Assembly: GCA_944548615.1 (NCBI GenBank)
Contig: OX155980.1
Location: 62,307,582 to 62,371,581 of the forward strand
Length of the DNA: 64,000 bases
Origin: Micropterix aruncella
Taxonomy: Eukaryota > Arthropoda > Insecta > Lepidoptera > Micropterigidae
Direction: 5' to 3'
The stretch's first letter is position 1. Each line of letters starts with the position of its first letter. The notes beneath the pieces are model-generated. The model worked only from the letters and a program-made list of their open reading frames with translations. It did no database searches and was not told the origin of the DNA. Made by a program: the position numbers and the translations under genes. This document shows positions 25,194-37,549 of the stretch, one piece after another.

Positions 25194-25919
25194 AACTCTT
25201 AAAAGGGTGGTTAAGGTGTAGTGTTTTATACAAAACGCCATCGCAAATTACGGTGTTATAAAACTTAGCATATAATTAGATCACCGAGAAATCAGGATGC
25301 TTGTTGATTTTTTTTTAAAAAATGATTAATTGAGAGAGAAATCAATATTTTTTCATTAAAACCTAAAAGCGTAAAAACTTTCAACTTTATAAATATCTAT
25401 CACTATGCTTAATTTTATGACGCTGTGATTTTTTTTTCGAAAGTAATTTGTGAAGTTATTCTGTATAAAGAAGCGGCCCTTTAGCGGACTAAGGCGTAAA
25501 CTAGGTGTCTCCTATACTTAGTTGGTACATTATATCTCACGGCCAATTGGCGGTGTTCATTTACCGCCGCTTAGAACATTTTGTAAAAGGGAGGCGTAAA
25601 CAAGGTTGTTGCTTCGCGGGAAAGCGCTTCTTAAAAATAGGGACCGTGTGGACCGCGCTTTAGAAACGGATATGGATCGGAAATGCGCGAGGCATGCGCA
25701 AACGGTAGAGGGTAAATGGAGCTAGTTACAGTGGACGTCATCTATTAACAGCAGCGATCGGTCGTTACGGCTCCCAGTTGGAGCCCATTCCGGAGCCCAT
25801 CCCATTCGCAAACAGCAAACCCAAAAGAGCGGGTTCCACTCCGAATTCGAACCCGACGTCCCCGCCTCCTTTTTTTGGCGCACGAGTCATTCCATTTCGC
25901 GGGACCGGCTACTTACTAT
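25194..25919. other. Mixed sequence, GC-rich at its right end, no gene seen
   Basis: AT-rich up to about 25480, then moderately GC-rich with TTAGCGG/CCGC words. No coding motif was recognised. Confidence 0.5.
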
Positions 25920-25920
25920 G

Positions 25921-26174
25921 GCCACAGTATACCAAGTTAGAACAGTAACCGCACTCTCGAGCGATAGGGCGATGCGGGGATGGGTGCGAGGGGTGATCGG
26001 ATACGTCTCAGCGAATGCTGGTTGGTTAGTGTTACGTGCGGGTGGAGGTTAAATAAAATCTCGAACTTTTGAATATCTGCGTCGGTTGAAGATGTGCGAG
26101 CTCTTACGACTCGTGACGTCGCTCCCCTACGATTTAAATTTTGTTTTATGAGAATCTACTGTCGGTCTACTGTG
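25921..26174. mobile_element. CACAGTATA-ended MITE, copy M1
   Basis: The ends are inverted: GCCACAGTATACCAAGTTAG on the left, and CACAGTAGACCGACAGTAGA when the right end is reversed. A subterminal AGAACAGTAACCGCACTCTC is shared with the reversed right end of copy M4, and GAATATCTGCGTCGG lies inside both. No protein-coding capacity. Confidence 0.7.
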
Positions 26175-26316
26175 CTAAGGCTCCAAAAAGAACGATAGGG
26201 GTTCGCGATCGCGAGCCGGCCGCTAGTACCGTCTCTCGCTCACCCTTCTTTGACTTGTATGACCGCCTCTCCCTCTCATCGATACCAATTCCTACACCCC
26301 GCGTTGTCGGCTCATT

Positions 26317-26740
26317 AAAAAAAATCGGTTGTCTGTAAAGTCGGTTTACTAACGATAGTTGAACGTGACAACGTCATAAGAAAATACTGATGGAATGGTT
26401 GCATTTTTCAAAGGAAAATTTTAATTTTATTTGTTTGATAGATATTTTGTATGGATATAGAGAAGGAGTTGAATTTGAATTGAACAATTGAATTGATCAA
26501 GTTACATTTATTTGTACGCATAAATACAATTATGTCAATTTTTTTTCTCAAATCAAAGTGGACTTGTCGAGACTGAATCTTGCTTTGCCAGACTTCGATG
26601 ACATAGAGGATGACCCGTCAAACCGTATAGAAAATATCTCCGCAGAACAGAACCCTGAATCTGAGATTCTCGCTTCAAGACAAAGGAGACAAAAATCGGT
26701 TGTCTGTAAAGTCGGTTTACTGGCGATAGTTGAACGGAAC
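26317..26740 (+). repeat. Pair of direct repeats about 376 bp apart
   Basis: The segments beginning at about 26318 and 26694 share AATCGGTTGTCTGTAAAGTC, GGTTTACT and CGATAGTTGAACG almost exactly. Between them lies a 70-codon acidic open frame (LSRLNLALPDFDDIEDDPSN) and AT-rich DNA. They may be one dispersed repeat split by an insertion or a local duplication; neither can be decided here. Confidence 0.75.
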
Positions 26741-27356
26741 GCCTCAGAGCGAGGTAACGCCGCATGACTCATGTTTTTTCGTGCGTGCAGCCGGCTCCAT
26801 CGAATTATAAGACGTTGTCACGTCAAAAAAACTTACAGATTGAAGCGTAAAAATTAATACTTTTCTTTTCGGTCAGACCTGGTAACAACGATTAGAGTAG
26901 GGGGACAATGATTAGAGTAGTCGTTTAAACTATCTTCCCAGTATAGAATCCAAAATTAACGTATTTAAAATAAGCATATTACCATGGTTTTTTAATAATT
27001 TTTTTGATGGATTAAAATATAAAATAAACACAATTTTACTAATCTGACCATATCATCGCCGTATTTGCTGCTACTTTATTGGTACTTCCTGTTACTTTGC
27101 GTTAGTACTAGCAACAGTTTAGAGAACAATCAAAGGAATCGTTCAGTTAGGTGCGCGGTCATTTTTTACTCGTGATAATTTGAAAGTTAAAATAAGAACG
27201 AAAGCTGACGTTCATAATTTGTGACATGCAGACTGAGGCATTCAAACTTTATATTGCTTCTCTTCTTTTATGCCTTAGATAGCCCAGGGCGATATGGTTG
27301 ACAGTGGCTCAGCAGTATACAATGAATTGATCGAATATCGAGGCAAATATACGACG

Positions 27357-27772
27357 GTGGGTTGAAAAGTTTTCGGACTTACCACAAAAGGGAATACTTT
27401 TATTTAACGAATATTTTTATTTTTTAATACATTCAGCCCCGACGTCAACATTCATTCACCTTTATTGTTTGTGCTTCCATCTTTATTGTTTGTGCCGTTA
27501 TGTGAACACTGACATTATCCTAATAGAACAACGCTGTTTTCGAGAGCATCCCCGGTTTTTTACTCAACTACTAGCAGCAAACGGCATAGGAGGTCAACGT
27601 AATATGTCATGATTGCCTTGGTAGTCTATCATGATTACCCCATATGAATCCCATAGGAGGCCATCACCTTGTTGGCTGACAGAATCACCTTAGCCTTCTT
27701 TGGGGGCGGAGAACCGCATCGTCTCCACAATTTAGACTGTTGTTTGGTCTCAGGATTACTGTCGACCCGGTG
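27357..27772 (-). pseudogene. Mariner transposase remnant
   Basis: Read on the minus strand, about 27635-27768 encodes DPETKQQSKLW, then GSPPPKKAKVILSANKVMAS. This is the hallmark mariner block (W..PETKQQS..W...GSP.PKKAK...SA.KVM). The region encoding the FWD/G..H.D catalytic part is degraded and carries a deletion. The far end at 27357 (GGGTTGAAAAGTTTTCGG) resembles a mariner terminal inverted repeat. The N-terminal DNA-binding part is missing, because the fragment stops where copy M2 of the CACAGTATA MITE begins. It is inactive. Confidence 0.85.
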
Positions 27773-27779
27773 GAATAGT

Positions 27780-27985
27780 GGCACAGTATATCCGGCCGCC
27801 AGATGTCCGCTACTCAGCCGACGCGTCTATTCAAACGTTCGATAAATGAGGCAATCTTCACCCGCGCGTAACGCTAGCCAAAGGCGTCCATCGAGACGTT
27901 CCCCTCCACTCACTTCCCTCTCCCCCTATCTCCGCAATACTCTGCGGATCGAGAGTGCGTTTACTGTTCTCTCAGTATACTGTGA
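27780..27985. mobile_element. CACAGTATA-ended MITE, copy M2
   Basis: The left end is GGCACAGTATATCCG. The right end reversed is CACAGTATACTGAGAGAACA followed by GTAAAC. It shares the internal order of M4 (a GACGC block, a TATTCAAA block, TACCTGCGCGTAACG-like, ACTCGAGAGT-like, ACTGTTCT). It abuts the truncated mariner. No coding capacity. Confidence 0.7.
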
Positions 27986-28065
27986 TAGGTCGCCTGATCT
28001 TACATGCACTGTAAAAAGTCTAATAAAGTCGAATGACAGTTGGTACAAGGATATTTGAATTTAGA
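27986..28065 (+). repeat. Possible fragment of the tRNA-like SINE seen at 37.6 kb
   Basis: GGTCGCCTGATCTTACAT matches the minus strand of the tRNA-like block at 37550-37625. Beyond this 18-bp match the sequences diverge, so it may be a short SINE scrap. Confidence 0.3.
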
Positions 28066-29904
28066 AACAATAATATGGCAATGATAACCATAACTGTCTA
28101 TTACATATATACGATCATCTCCACCCAACAGAATACAGAATATTGTTTCCACTACAACTTCACAGTCGTGTAGAAATGACCAAGTATATTCAATTAATCT
28201 TAAATTAGATACTCAATTTAACAAAGAAAGATATACATTAAATTACTCTAATTAACAAAAATGACTAATATAATAATTTACAATAAAATTACATTGATAA
28301 GTAGAATGTTGTTTTCAAAGTATTTTAAAACGTGGTTATTCGCATACTCGTACATGTTGATTTTAGGTTGATTACACCCGGAGGGATCTATCGACAATAT
28401 TAATGTTTTAATGGCCTTTCATTTATCATGCAATTTATCGAAAAGTTTTTGTAATATATTTAATAAAAATATTTAGAAATTATTTTTACCCATTGATTTT
28501 GCGTCATTCCTAACGAGGCAGTGCCTGTTCCAAGGACAACGCCAATTTTATATTATATTATTTTTAACTCAATATTTAGGTGTTTTTTCAAGATGTTAAG
28601 AAATGGTTAAAAAAAAATAAAAATATAAAAAAAACTAAATAATAATTAAAAAAACAAAATAATCATTAAATAATAAAAGTTTATCCTATGTACAGACTAG
28701 TTGCTTGGAATATGGCCGTACGTGGTATTATCGGTTAAAGGTAATAGGTTTTACTCATTGGTGTCGTGCCGATGTATTTCCTCGTTAGATCTTGCAGAGC
28801 TCTTAGAAGAAAAATTACATATACGGTCAATATCCCTAGTTTTTGGAAGTGTTCACATCATGATCATTCACTACTCGACCAAAAGCGGCGGACGGTCGGA
28901 TATGGCGGGCGGTCATTGCTTATCCGTTGTACATTGCTTGTTTATAGAGCGATATCATGGCAAGAAAAGCTAATGAGTGCCACTATGAGACGAGCGCTAG
29001 AATTTATATTAGGCCCACTACCTCAAGACCTTTCTATAAAACTAGTTAAGGCAAGAAGAACCATTCTTCTCAAGCTCTGAAATAAAAAACTCTGGGATAC
29101 GAAGGGAGAACAACAAAGCCCAGTTCTACGGATATCATCATTATAACACCGTCAAATTTCATCACACAGAACAAATACGAAGGCTATTATTACAGTTAAT
29201 TGGCGTTTAGCGCCGGCTACCGTGTCTGGTATCGGTAAAGGTAAATTAATACCAGAATACCACATCCGATGGACTGGTTCAGAAGTGGTCCGGACGCGAT
29301 CAAAACCAACAAATAACTGTAATCTGAACAAGAGTGTGAGTGTGTAGAATATTATTGTTAAATTAATGGCGTTATACAGCAGACTGGATAATTTAATCTT
29401 GTATATGTACATTGCAATATTTGGATGCTTGTATTTCTTGAAGTGTATTTTTTTTATTCGACTACCATCTAAACGATTATAAAACAAATCAACCAAAATT
29501 CATTGTCTGTCTGTTTGTTCACGCAAAACTCAAGATCCGCTATTTCGATACGGTTTCGACTATGAGTTAGAGCGTCCTTCGAGGACCAGGAAGGTTTAAG
29601 AGAAATACTATCAATATATTTAACAAGAACAATATTGTGAGTGAAATATTGTATTTATAATTATCATAAACAATTTGTTCGCGCTGAAAAGCACGTTTTT
29701 ATAGAACGAAGTTCTTCGTTGAAACGATATTCTTCGAAACAAAATTTAATTTACGGAAGCTCCGTTGCGGCCCCGCTGAAGCGTGTTATCTCTATAAACA
29801 TCCAGTGCTTAAAGACGAGTGCGCATTCTGCGAGTCAGTTGACAGGCCATGTCCAAGGCTCGTGCCGTCTTACGCAGGGCTTTTGCCATTTAGCGGGGCT
29901 TCAC
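28066..29904. other. Mostly AT-rich sequence, no assigned gene
   Basis: Two overlapping open frames at 28701-29080 and a 114-codon minus-strand frame at 29152-29496 were inspected and have no recognisable domain. No terminal repeats were seen. Confidence 0.45.
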
Positions 29905-30155
29905 GTGAGCCAGGCTCATTGACTCCCCCGGCTATCAGCCGGAATGCACAATTGATTGGCTGACGCCGCACTGTGCGCAAACCGTCCAGGAGCGCCCGAA
30001 AGGTTGACTCCTAGGACAATCTGGCCCGCAGTCCGGAGCCCTACCCGGGCTCGCACTTCTTCGTGAAGGCTATCGGATATGTATTGACCCGTGAGTTTGG
30101 CCGACCCTTATACAATAAGGGTCTTAGTGGTCGAATTGTTGCCATTAGCTTGTTT
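29905..30155 (+). repeat. GCR interspersed repeat, copy E (3' half only)
   Basis: Corresponds to the last third of the family. It contains GAATGCACAATTGATTGGCT, GTCCAGGAGCGCCCGAAAGG, GCCCTACCCGGGCTCGCACT, GTATTGACCCGTGAGTTTGG and a final GTCTTAGTGGTCG followed by GCCATTAGC. It lacks the first two-thirds present in copies A, C and D. Non-coding. Confidence 0.8.
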
Positions 30156-30701
30156 GTTGGACAGTTGTTTAAAAGGGAGAGTGAACAATGGCAAGTTGGG
30201 TATTCAGTTGATGAAAAACAGCCGTGTGTGCGGTTTAAAGACATTCTGGCCGAATCTTAGATCGCGATAAACTGAAGAACCGCTAGGCACATTCTAATTT
30301 ATTTTCACTATTGGTTAGGTCATTTGTCGGTCAAATTTAATCTGTAAAGAATATCAATATCCTAAAAAGGAAACTGTGCAGTGACGAGTTCAGTTTATTG
30401 GGTGCGACCACGCGTGCGATTTTTAAACTTTTATAACTAATACATTAAAGCGATGACTATTTCGCAATATTATGTCTATATCATAGGTCCTAATTTTTTC
30501 ATTCACCAATAACTATTTCAACTTAAGTATATCTATGAAAACCTATCTAAGCAAATCATCTTCTATAAGAAATATGAAGTAAAAATGTTGCATTGAGTAA
30601 CTATGGCGTTAGATTTAGGGACGTGTTTATAATACTATCATCATGTAATGCCACAATTTAGGCGATAAATGTTACTCTATTTTAATAGGTATATTCATTA
30701 A

Positions 30702-31390
30702 ATGCCACCGTGTTCCACTCCGATAAAGCCGGGAAAACACACCTGGATAACACACTCGCGTTACATCACTGTTACGATCTATTCTGCTCGTTTATTGATC
30801 TCACAGTATCAGCCATGCACCACAGTGTCAGGTACCACAGTGTCATTCACCACAGTGTCATGCATGCATCGCAGTTTCATGCATCGGAGTGTCATGCATC
30901 TCAGTGTCATGCATCGCAGTGTCATGCATCACAGTGGCATGCATCGCAGTGTCATGCATCACAGGGACAGGCACCACAGTGTCATGCACCACCGTGGCAT
31001 GCATCACTGTGTCAGGCATGCACCTTCGTTGCTCACTTTCAAAAAGTTGTTGAAGAAATATTTGGTTTCACAAAGCCACTAACAAAATAACGTATCACCT
31101 ATCAAATATCATCTATAGCAAATAGCCTGGGCAAACATATAAAAAATGGTATATTGTAACCCTAACATAACTTATTGGCATATTTTTGTATTAATTTCAT
31201 TTAAATGTAACTTTATTGCTTCGATGTGTACAGTACGGTAACAATTAAATTTAGGTTATCAAATGGTCGATATCGCCTATGGTGATAAGTTCGCCATTTG
31301 TGCTTATATATATTTTTACAACCAGTGTATTATTCAATATGTTATGTTATTATTAGCACAATAAAATTATTATATTCTATTCTATTAAGT
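30702..31390 (+). pseudogene. LINE 3' end (ORF2 C-terminus plus 3' UTR) with internal minisatellite
   Basis: Paralogous to 43337-43942. The shared coding part reads (Y/H)SARL ... RHAPSLLTFKKLLKKYLVSQSH followed by a stop at 31080-31082. This resembles the extreme C-terminus of CR1/Jockey-type LINE polyproteins. The following 300 bp match the 3' UTR of the second copy and end in GCACAATAAAATTATTATAT and (TATTC)n, the presumed 3' tail. Between SARL and RHAPSL, about 20 codons of the normal protein are replaced by the 15-bp minisatellite described separately. 5'-truncated and inactive. Confidence 0.75.
30814..31014 (+). repeat. 15-bp minisatellite, about 13 copies, in frame with the LINE ORF
   Basis: The consensus unit is CATGCATCGCAGTGT with variants (CATGCATCACAGTGG, CAGGCACCACAGTGT). 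Fifteen bases keep the LINE frame open, encoding repeats of the type MHRSV and MHHSG. The first three units and last three are the most diverged. Confidence 0.95.
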
Positions 31391-31394
31391 TATG

Positions 31395-32020
31395 TCATTC
31401 CAATGAACACTGTCACAAAATACAGACGCCTGACTAAACCAAAGCGGAAGGCAAGCCTCGTCAACAATACACTTATTTTTAGCACTGGAAAAAAAAAATC
31501 TTTTGCGAAATTCACAGGAAACGGATAATTTTTAATACGGAATATATTTTACCACAAAATTCAAATCTCAAATATTTCGCTTCCACAAAATAAAAATAGC
31601 CTGAATAAACACGACTCCACTACTCGCACGCACCCACAATATTTGGAGTCACAATCTGTGTCGTAATATTCCATCTGTCGTTCCAGTCGAGGCAATATTA
31701 CTCAGTTGCGGACTGAGATAAATAAATATCTGCGGTCTCCCTCCTCTACGCTAAAGTATTCCCTTTGTGGCCCTAGTAAGCCATTTGGGTTTCTTAGGCC
31801 TTATCTTCCCCGCTGGTAGTGAAAATATTCCATTCATGAGTCCCTGTATCGGGAAACAATACGTTTCCAGAACATGTACTCGCGCGAGTCGATAAGTACA
31901 CGCGCAGTTCCAACGCGATAGTTGCTTATGGATATAATCTTCCGCAATGTTCTATTGGGTAAAATATTCGTGTTGAGACCAGTAGCAAAAAAGCGCACTG
32001 CAGCACCTTGTACCTTTCTT
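31395..32020. other. AT-rich sequence, no gene seen
   Basis: No motif recognised; a CG-containing patch at 31870-31910 is short. Confidence 0.5.
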
Positions 32021-32024
32021 CTCC

Positions 32025-32160
32025 GCCGCCTAACTAGGCCGAGGCCTGGACTAAGGCAGGCGTAGGTATCAAAAATTGAGTTTACTTGTACACACGTTTA
32101 TTTATAATTTAAAGAAAAAAAACAAATTATGCACCTACTTAAAAGTATTTAAAAAATCAT
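32025..32160 (-). repeat. Retroposon 3' end with CTAGGC-type hairpin (copy 4)
   Basis: CGCCTAACTAGGCCGAGGCC and TGGACTAAGGCAGGCG form the best-preserved example of the motif, followed by AT-rich sequence with TTTATTTATAA. Same arrangement as the copies near 2580, 6270 and 10782. Confidence 0.4.
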
Positions 32161-33228
<1,068 letters not shown>

Positions 33229-33238
33229 AAATTAGATT

Positions 33239-33438
33239 NNNNNNNNNNNNNNNNNNNNNNNNNNNNNNNNNNNNNNNNNNNNNNNNNNNNNNNNNNNNNN
33301 NNNNNNNNNNNNNNNNNNNNNNNNNNNNNNNNNNNNNNNNNNNNNNNNNNNNNNNNNNNNNNNNNNNNNNNNNNNNNNNNNNNNNNNNNNNNNNNNNNNN
33401 NNNNNNNNNNNNNNNNNNNNNNNNNNNNNNNNNNNNNN
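33239..33438. other. Assembly gap of exactly 200 N
   Basis: A round-number N run is normally a placeholder of unknown real size. It is flanked by TA arrays ending 11 bp to its left and starting about 107 bp to its right. Confidence 0.99.
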
Positions 33439-33540
33439 GAGGATGGTTTCTGTAACAGAAATGGATGTTAGTAACTTATTTTAGAAGAAATTATATGATT
33501 GAGAATATTTCGACACTAGTCGTATTCATCTCTATGACAT

Positions 33541-33744
<204 letters not shown>

Positions 33745-33870
33745 GGATAAACACATAAACCACAAATATTTCATAAAAAATAGTTAAAAAAACATTATTA
33801 ATACAATAGTTCAATTCCTGTAACAGCAGTCTTGTTTTTCGTTCTTTTTAATATATTAACTTGTTAATAA
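33745..33870 (+). repeat. E20 interspersed repeat, right half
   Basis: GGATAAACACATAAACCACA, ATATTTCAT, ACAATAGTTCAATTCCTGTA and AATATATTAACTTGTT match the right part of the 20.3 kb copy and the inverted copy at 38605-38733. The left half was not found to the left of the TA array. Confidence 0.8.
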
Positions 33871-34444
33871 TGATTAGTTGATTTTTATACAACTTTGAAT
33901 GCATTTTTTAAAAACTTCTGATTTGTCGTCGTACGTCGTGAATTGGATAGAATTGAGTGCACAGCCCTGTTCAGGCGCCTTAAGGTCTGAAATCCGATAT
34001 AGATTTTTTACTGCTTTGGTAGATCCTCGAACATAATAATCGTATAGTTTGACAAAATATCGATTCCTTGCCGCCCCTCTATGAATGGCTTTCAATGACG
34101 GTTTATCCTTATGATTTACATTTTTTTTGCGACAGAAGAACGTTTCCGGTATTGGCAATGAATACGATGTGTATATTATGCCAGTGCGCATTGATGATAT
34201 ATATCGTAGGAAGTAATATATGAAAAATATTAGGGCCACAAATTTACTGTAGGTCTAGTCTATCTTACAGACTTTTGCCATATTATTAAGCTAACCATAC
34301 ATTTTTTAATAAACTGTAAAATTTAAACAATTTTTACTTTTAGGTGTCGCTTGGTTTATTTTAAACAGTATGCATTTAAGAGACGATTCATTGTGATTTT
34401 TTTCATTGTTTTTGCTTTAATTTGTCTTTAATAAAGACATTTTA
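33871..34444. other. AT-rich sequence, no assigned gene
   Basis: A 121-codon minus-strand frame (33874-34239) has no recognisable motif. Confidence 0.45.
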
Positions 34445-34640
34445 TTTTGGTTTGCAAAAGGATACGCTTTGTTTTTGAGATGTGGATGAAGGGCGATCGT
34501 TCGCTAGCGATAAAGGGATCTCATTAAACCTACATTGTACCGTCGAAAGTGGTGCTCATCCAAAAATACATCTCGTTTAAACAATAAGCATTTCCCAGTC
34601 CAGTCCGGGAAATCCTTCCAGCTATGTAAGTGGCCTTATA
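34445..34640 (+). repeat. Interspersed repeat copy (inverted relative of 205-371)
   Basis: Landmarks GTTTTTGAGATGTGGATGAA, GGCGATCGTTCGCTAGCGAT and GCATTTCCCAGTCCAGTCCG occur inverted at 205-371. The repeat is followed directly by a Tc1 transposase remnant, so it may be part of that transposon. Confidence 0.75.
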
Positions 34641-34684
34641 ACCCGTGCCTTTCACGGGTTTTATTGACTATAATTTCCTGCTCT

Positions 34685-34950
34685 TGCAAGCTAATGCTCG
34701 TCTACACGCTGCTGGTTCTGTTACTCGGTAACTTCGGGAGGTTCAAGGTATCAAGCAATGTGATAGCCCGTCATGGGCCCTGTTTTAAATCCGAGCACGT
34801 ATGGAACAACTTAAAAAGACGAGTGAGAAGTCGTTTTTTTTCCCCCAAATACCATCCGCGAGCTGAAAGATGCCTTACTTGAAGAATGGGTTAGTAATCC
34901 TCAAGAAAACTTAAAAATACTCGCCGTGATAAAAAGTAAATGTCCCTTAC
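34685..34950 (+). pseudogene. Tc1-like transposase C-terminal remnant
   Basis: One frame gives ANARLHAAGSVTR, corresponding to the DNARPH.A..V..(F/Y)L block that carries the second catalytic Asp. Frameshifted sequence then gives EHVWNNLKRRVRSRF (usual NPIEHVWD.LGRRVR), and another shift gives PPNTIRELKDALLEEW followed by NPQENLK, the usual C-terminal helix. Stops and at least two frameshifts make it dead. The N-terminal HTH and first catalytic Asp are not seen. Confidence 0.85.
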
Positions 34951-35946
34951 TAATTAAAAAAAATATTATATTGTATTGCGCCTTTTTATTTGATTTTTTC
35001 ATTAATTTACGCAATACATTAGGGTTAGGCTTTTGATAAAAAAAAACAGTTTTTTTTACGTCTTTCGGAAACAGCCTGTAAAAACTGGTAACCTTGCTAG
35101 TTTTTCTTTGGTTAAGCTCTTTTAGAATAAATGGCTTTATCAAATATATATTTGTATTGATTAAACCCTTTCCAATCAGAATTTTTCAGGCGGCCCGTTT
35201 TTATTTGCTCGCTAGTGTATATAGTATTGAATATGACGTATTTCAAATTGGCTTTCATATTTTATTAAATTAATTTGAAACTCCAGTGCTCTCAAGCTGA
35301 AACTCAAAACCAATGCTATGTGGCTGAACTGGCTATTGCATACCAAGGCTCATGTATGGAAAAAAAGGAAAACTTGCATTTTGAAGAGAAATTAAATACC
35401 AAACGTTTCCATGAGAGTTTCTGTCGACACGATTATAATTCGTCAGTGCCGAAATAATTATGCGGCCACTTGCCTTATTACTGAAAAGCTGTAACTGGTC
35501 TGTTTTCGCACGGAGAATAATAACAATTGGCTACAAGGTCACGCGGCGGTACAGAGGCCCCAGTGCGCGCCCGGAATGCGGCCTGGCATCAAATTATTGT
35601 TATACACTGGCACCCCTCGGAGAGCCGATGGCCCGCTCATCACATAAGAGAATATTGCCAGTATAAAATAATTATTGCCATCTACACGTTGCGTTTGTTA
35701 CAAACATTGGCATCGTTATGTAAATAATAATAGCTATGATTTCAAAATTCGTTTGTTATATATTAATATTTTAATTTGATATAAGATACCGTATAGGCGC
35801 GTTTAGAAAGCCATCTATTGGGTTACTGAATATAAGATAATATTATTCAATGTGTGGAACTATGAGTACATGTTGCGTTTCATAGTAAAATCCTAGCTGC
35901 CAAATCGTAGTAAGGAATTAAGCAACCTAATACGCTATCTAATCAA
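34951..35946. other. AT-rich sequence, no assigned gene
   Basis: Open frames at 35275-35457, 35460-35666 and 35527-35727 show no domain. Confidence 0.45.
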
Positions 35947-35947
35947 T

Positions 35948-36381
35948 GGCACAATATAATAATACCCAGTTAGTTCACTCAAGAGCTACAAGGCAATGCG
36001 GGAAGAGGGTGTGACGGAAGTGGGGCGAGGGGTAAATCATGTCGCGTCCTTAGGCCACAGTATACCACCGTATACTGTATCTGGTATTCTGTGGTTACGG
36101 CCTCAGTATACTACCACTGTGGTTACGACGCTGTGGGCTGTGAGGCGATGTGGGCGCAGTTTGTGTCCGCTCTTACGTCGGGTGTGTTTATTACTTTTTG
36201 GGCAGATTTACGAGTCGTCGCCATTTGGTATTCTCAGAACAAATCGGTAGCAGAATAGCATCTGTGTCGCCAGGGCACTGTAAATGTGGCCGGTACGATG
36301 CTTCCTGACGTTAAGATTCCTGACGTCACTTGCTTCGATTTCAATTTTATTATAAGAGAAGCTACTGTCTGGTATACTGTG
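35948..36381. mobile_element. CACAGTATA-ended MITE, copy M3 (long form)
   Basis: Inverted relative of M5: the left end GGCACAATATAATAATACCC pairs with the reversed right end of M5, and the right end GCTACTGTCTGGTATACTGT pairs with the reversed left end of M5. About 80 bp at 36055-36135, rich in ACAGTATACCACCGTATACT and TGTGGTTACG, are absent from M5 and look like an internal amplification of terminal sequence. The open frames across it are not conserved between copies. Confidence 0.75.
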
Positions 36382-36384
36382 TCA

Positions 36385-37545
36385 ACGGTTACATCAAGAT
36401 TTTTGAGGCGTCACCTAGTGTCTGGCGTCAACGTAAAAACGCGGGGTAAAGAATCGATTAGAGGACCGCTACTCATTACGGAAGGATCAAGACATATTAG
36501 AAGACTTGTACTTCCGCTCTCGTTGCTGCCGCCGACTGTACGTGAAGTAGCCACACGGTCCGATTTTAATGTGGCAAGAGACGCGTCGCGGTCGGCCGGA
36601 TGGAGAAACCAATAATGAAAACTGGAATGGCACCGGGCAGGTCGCGTTCTTCCTCTACCTGGTATAGTCGAGTGGAAACGAATATTTTTCTAAATGCGCC
36701 GACGGAAGCTGCAACTCGCGAACACGGAACACCGCATCTCGCTCGCGTGCGCCGCGTACGACCCGATCAAACAATCTTGGCCGCACTCCGATGTTTCTTT
36801 CTAAAGATCACATTTACAGCTTGGAGTTATCGTTTAAGCGTTACGTGGTGTTGTTTTTTTTTGTTTTCCCTAATAATTTCACAGTGGGTTTTTTTTTTTG
36901 TAAATTTCATTATTTAATCAAAAATACGAATTACATACCACAGTTCCCCACGAATGCTAGTGCCTTTTTAATGATTAACCAACAATATTTTGTATATATT
37001 TTACCTATATTAACTAGATTTAGGAGACATCTATGTACTTACTTTCTTCTATATACTATACTTCTTCTGCATACTAATACTAGTTTCTTCTAATAAAATA
37101 CTTACCTTTGACCGTTATCAAACTTATATTATATATTGTTTTACTTATCTTGCCTGCATACATAATTATTTAAGTTTCTTAGTAGTTGAAGATTCAACAT
37201 TTTCTTTAGAAAATATTTGCTGATTGAATCGTCCAATTTTGCTGAAAGCGATTGATTCGTTTGGAACAATGTATTCAAGTGTTAATTAAAATAAATAAAA
37301 ACTAATCATCGTAGTAATTTTTTGCGTACTATATTTCAAATAACCCCATTTCGACAATCTCTTGTAAGAACAACCATCATATATTTTTTTCATACAAATA
37401 TCATATTAGATAATTATTGTAGACAATCTCTTAGAACCAAACCTACTTAGAAGTGTTAATACGTATTTGTGCTTGTAATATGTCTTGTTATTGCATTCGA
37501 TCAACGAAATTGAAATGCAATTCCGTTATTTTTATCCCAACGGAA
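36385..37545. other. Mixed then AT-rich sequence, no gene seen
   Basis: CG-containing sequence to about 36790, then AT-rich. Open frames of about 100 codons were inspected and not assigned. Confidence 0.45.
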
Positions 37546-37549
37546 AATG

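Noticed and set aside
28701..29080. Overlapping 90- and 104-codon frames as a gene
   Set aside because: Two frames over the same DNA, no domain recognised in either; no splice or promoter evidence.
30814..31014. CRISPR-like repeat array
   Set aside because: Units are 15 bp and contiguous, without unique spacers. They are in frame with LINE coding sequence and the genome is eukaryotic.
36286..36917. Frames of 105-109 codons right of MITE M3
   Set aside because: They begin inside non-coding MITE sequence and have no domain.
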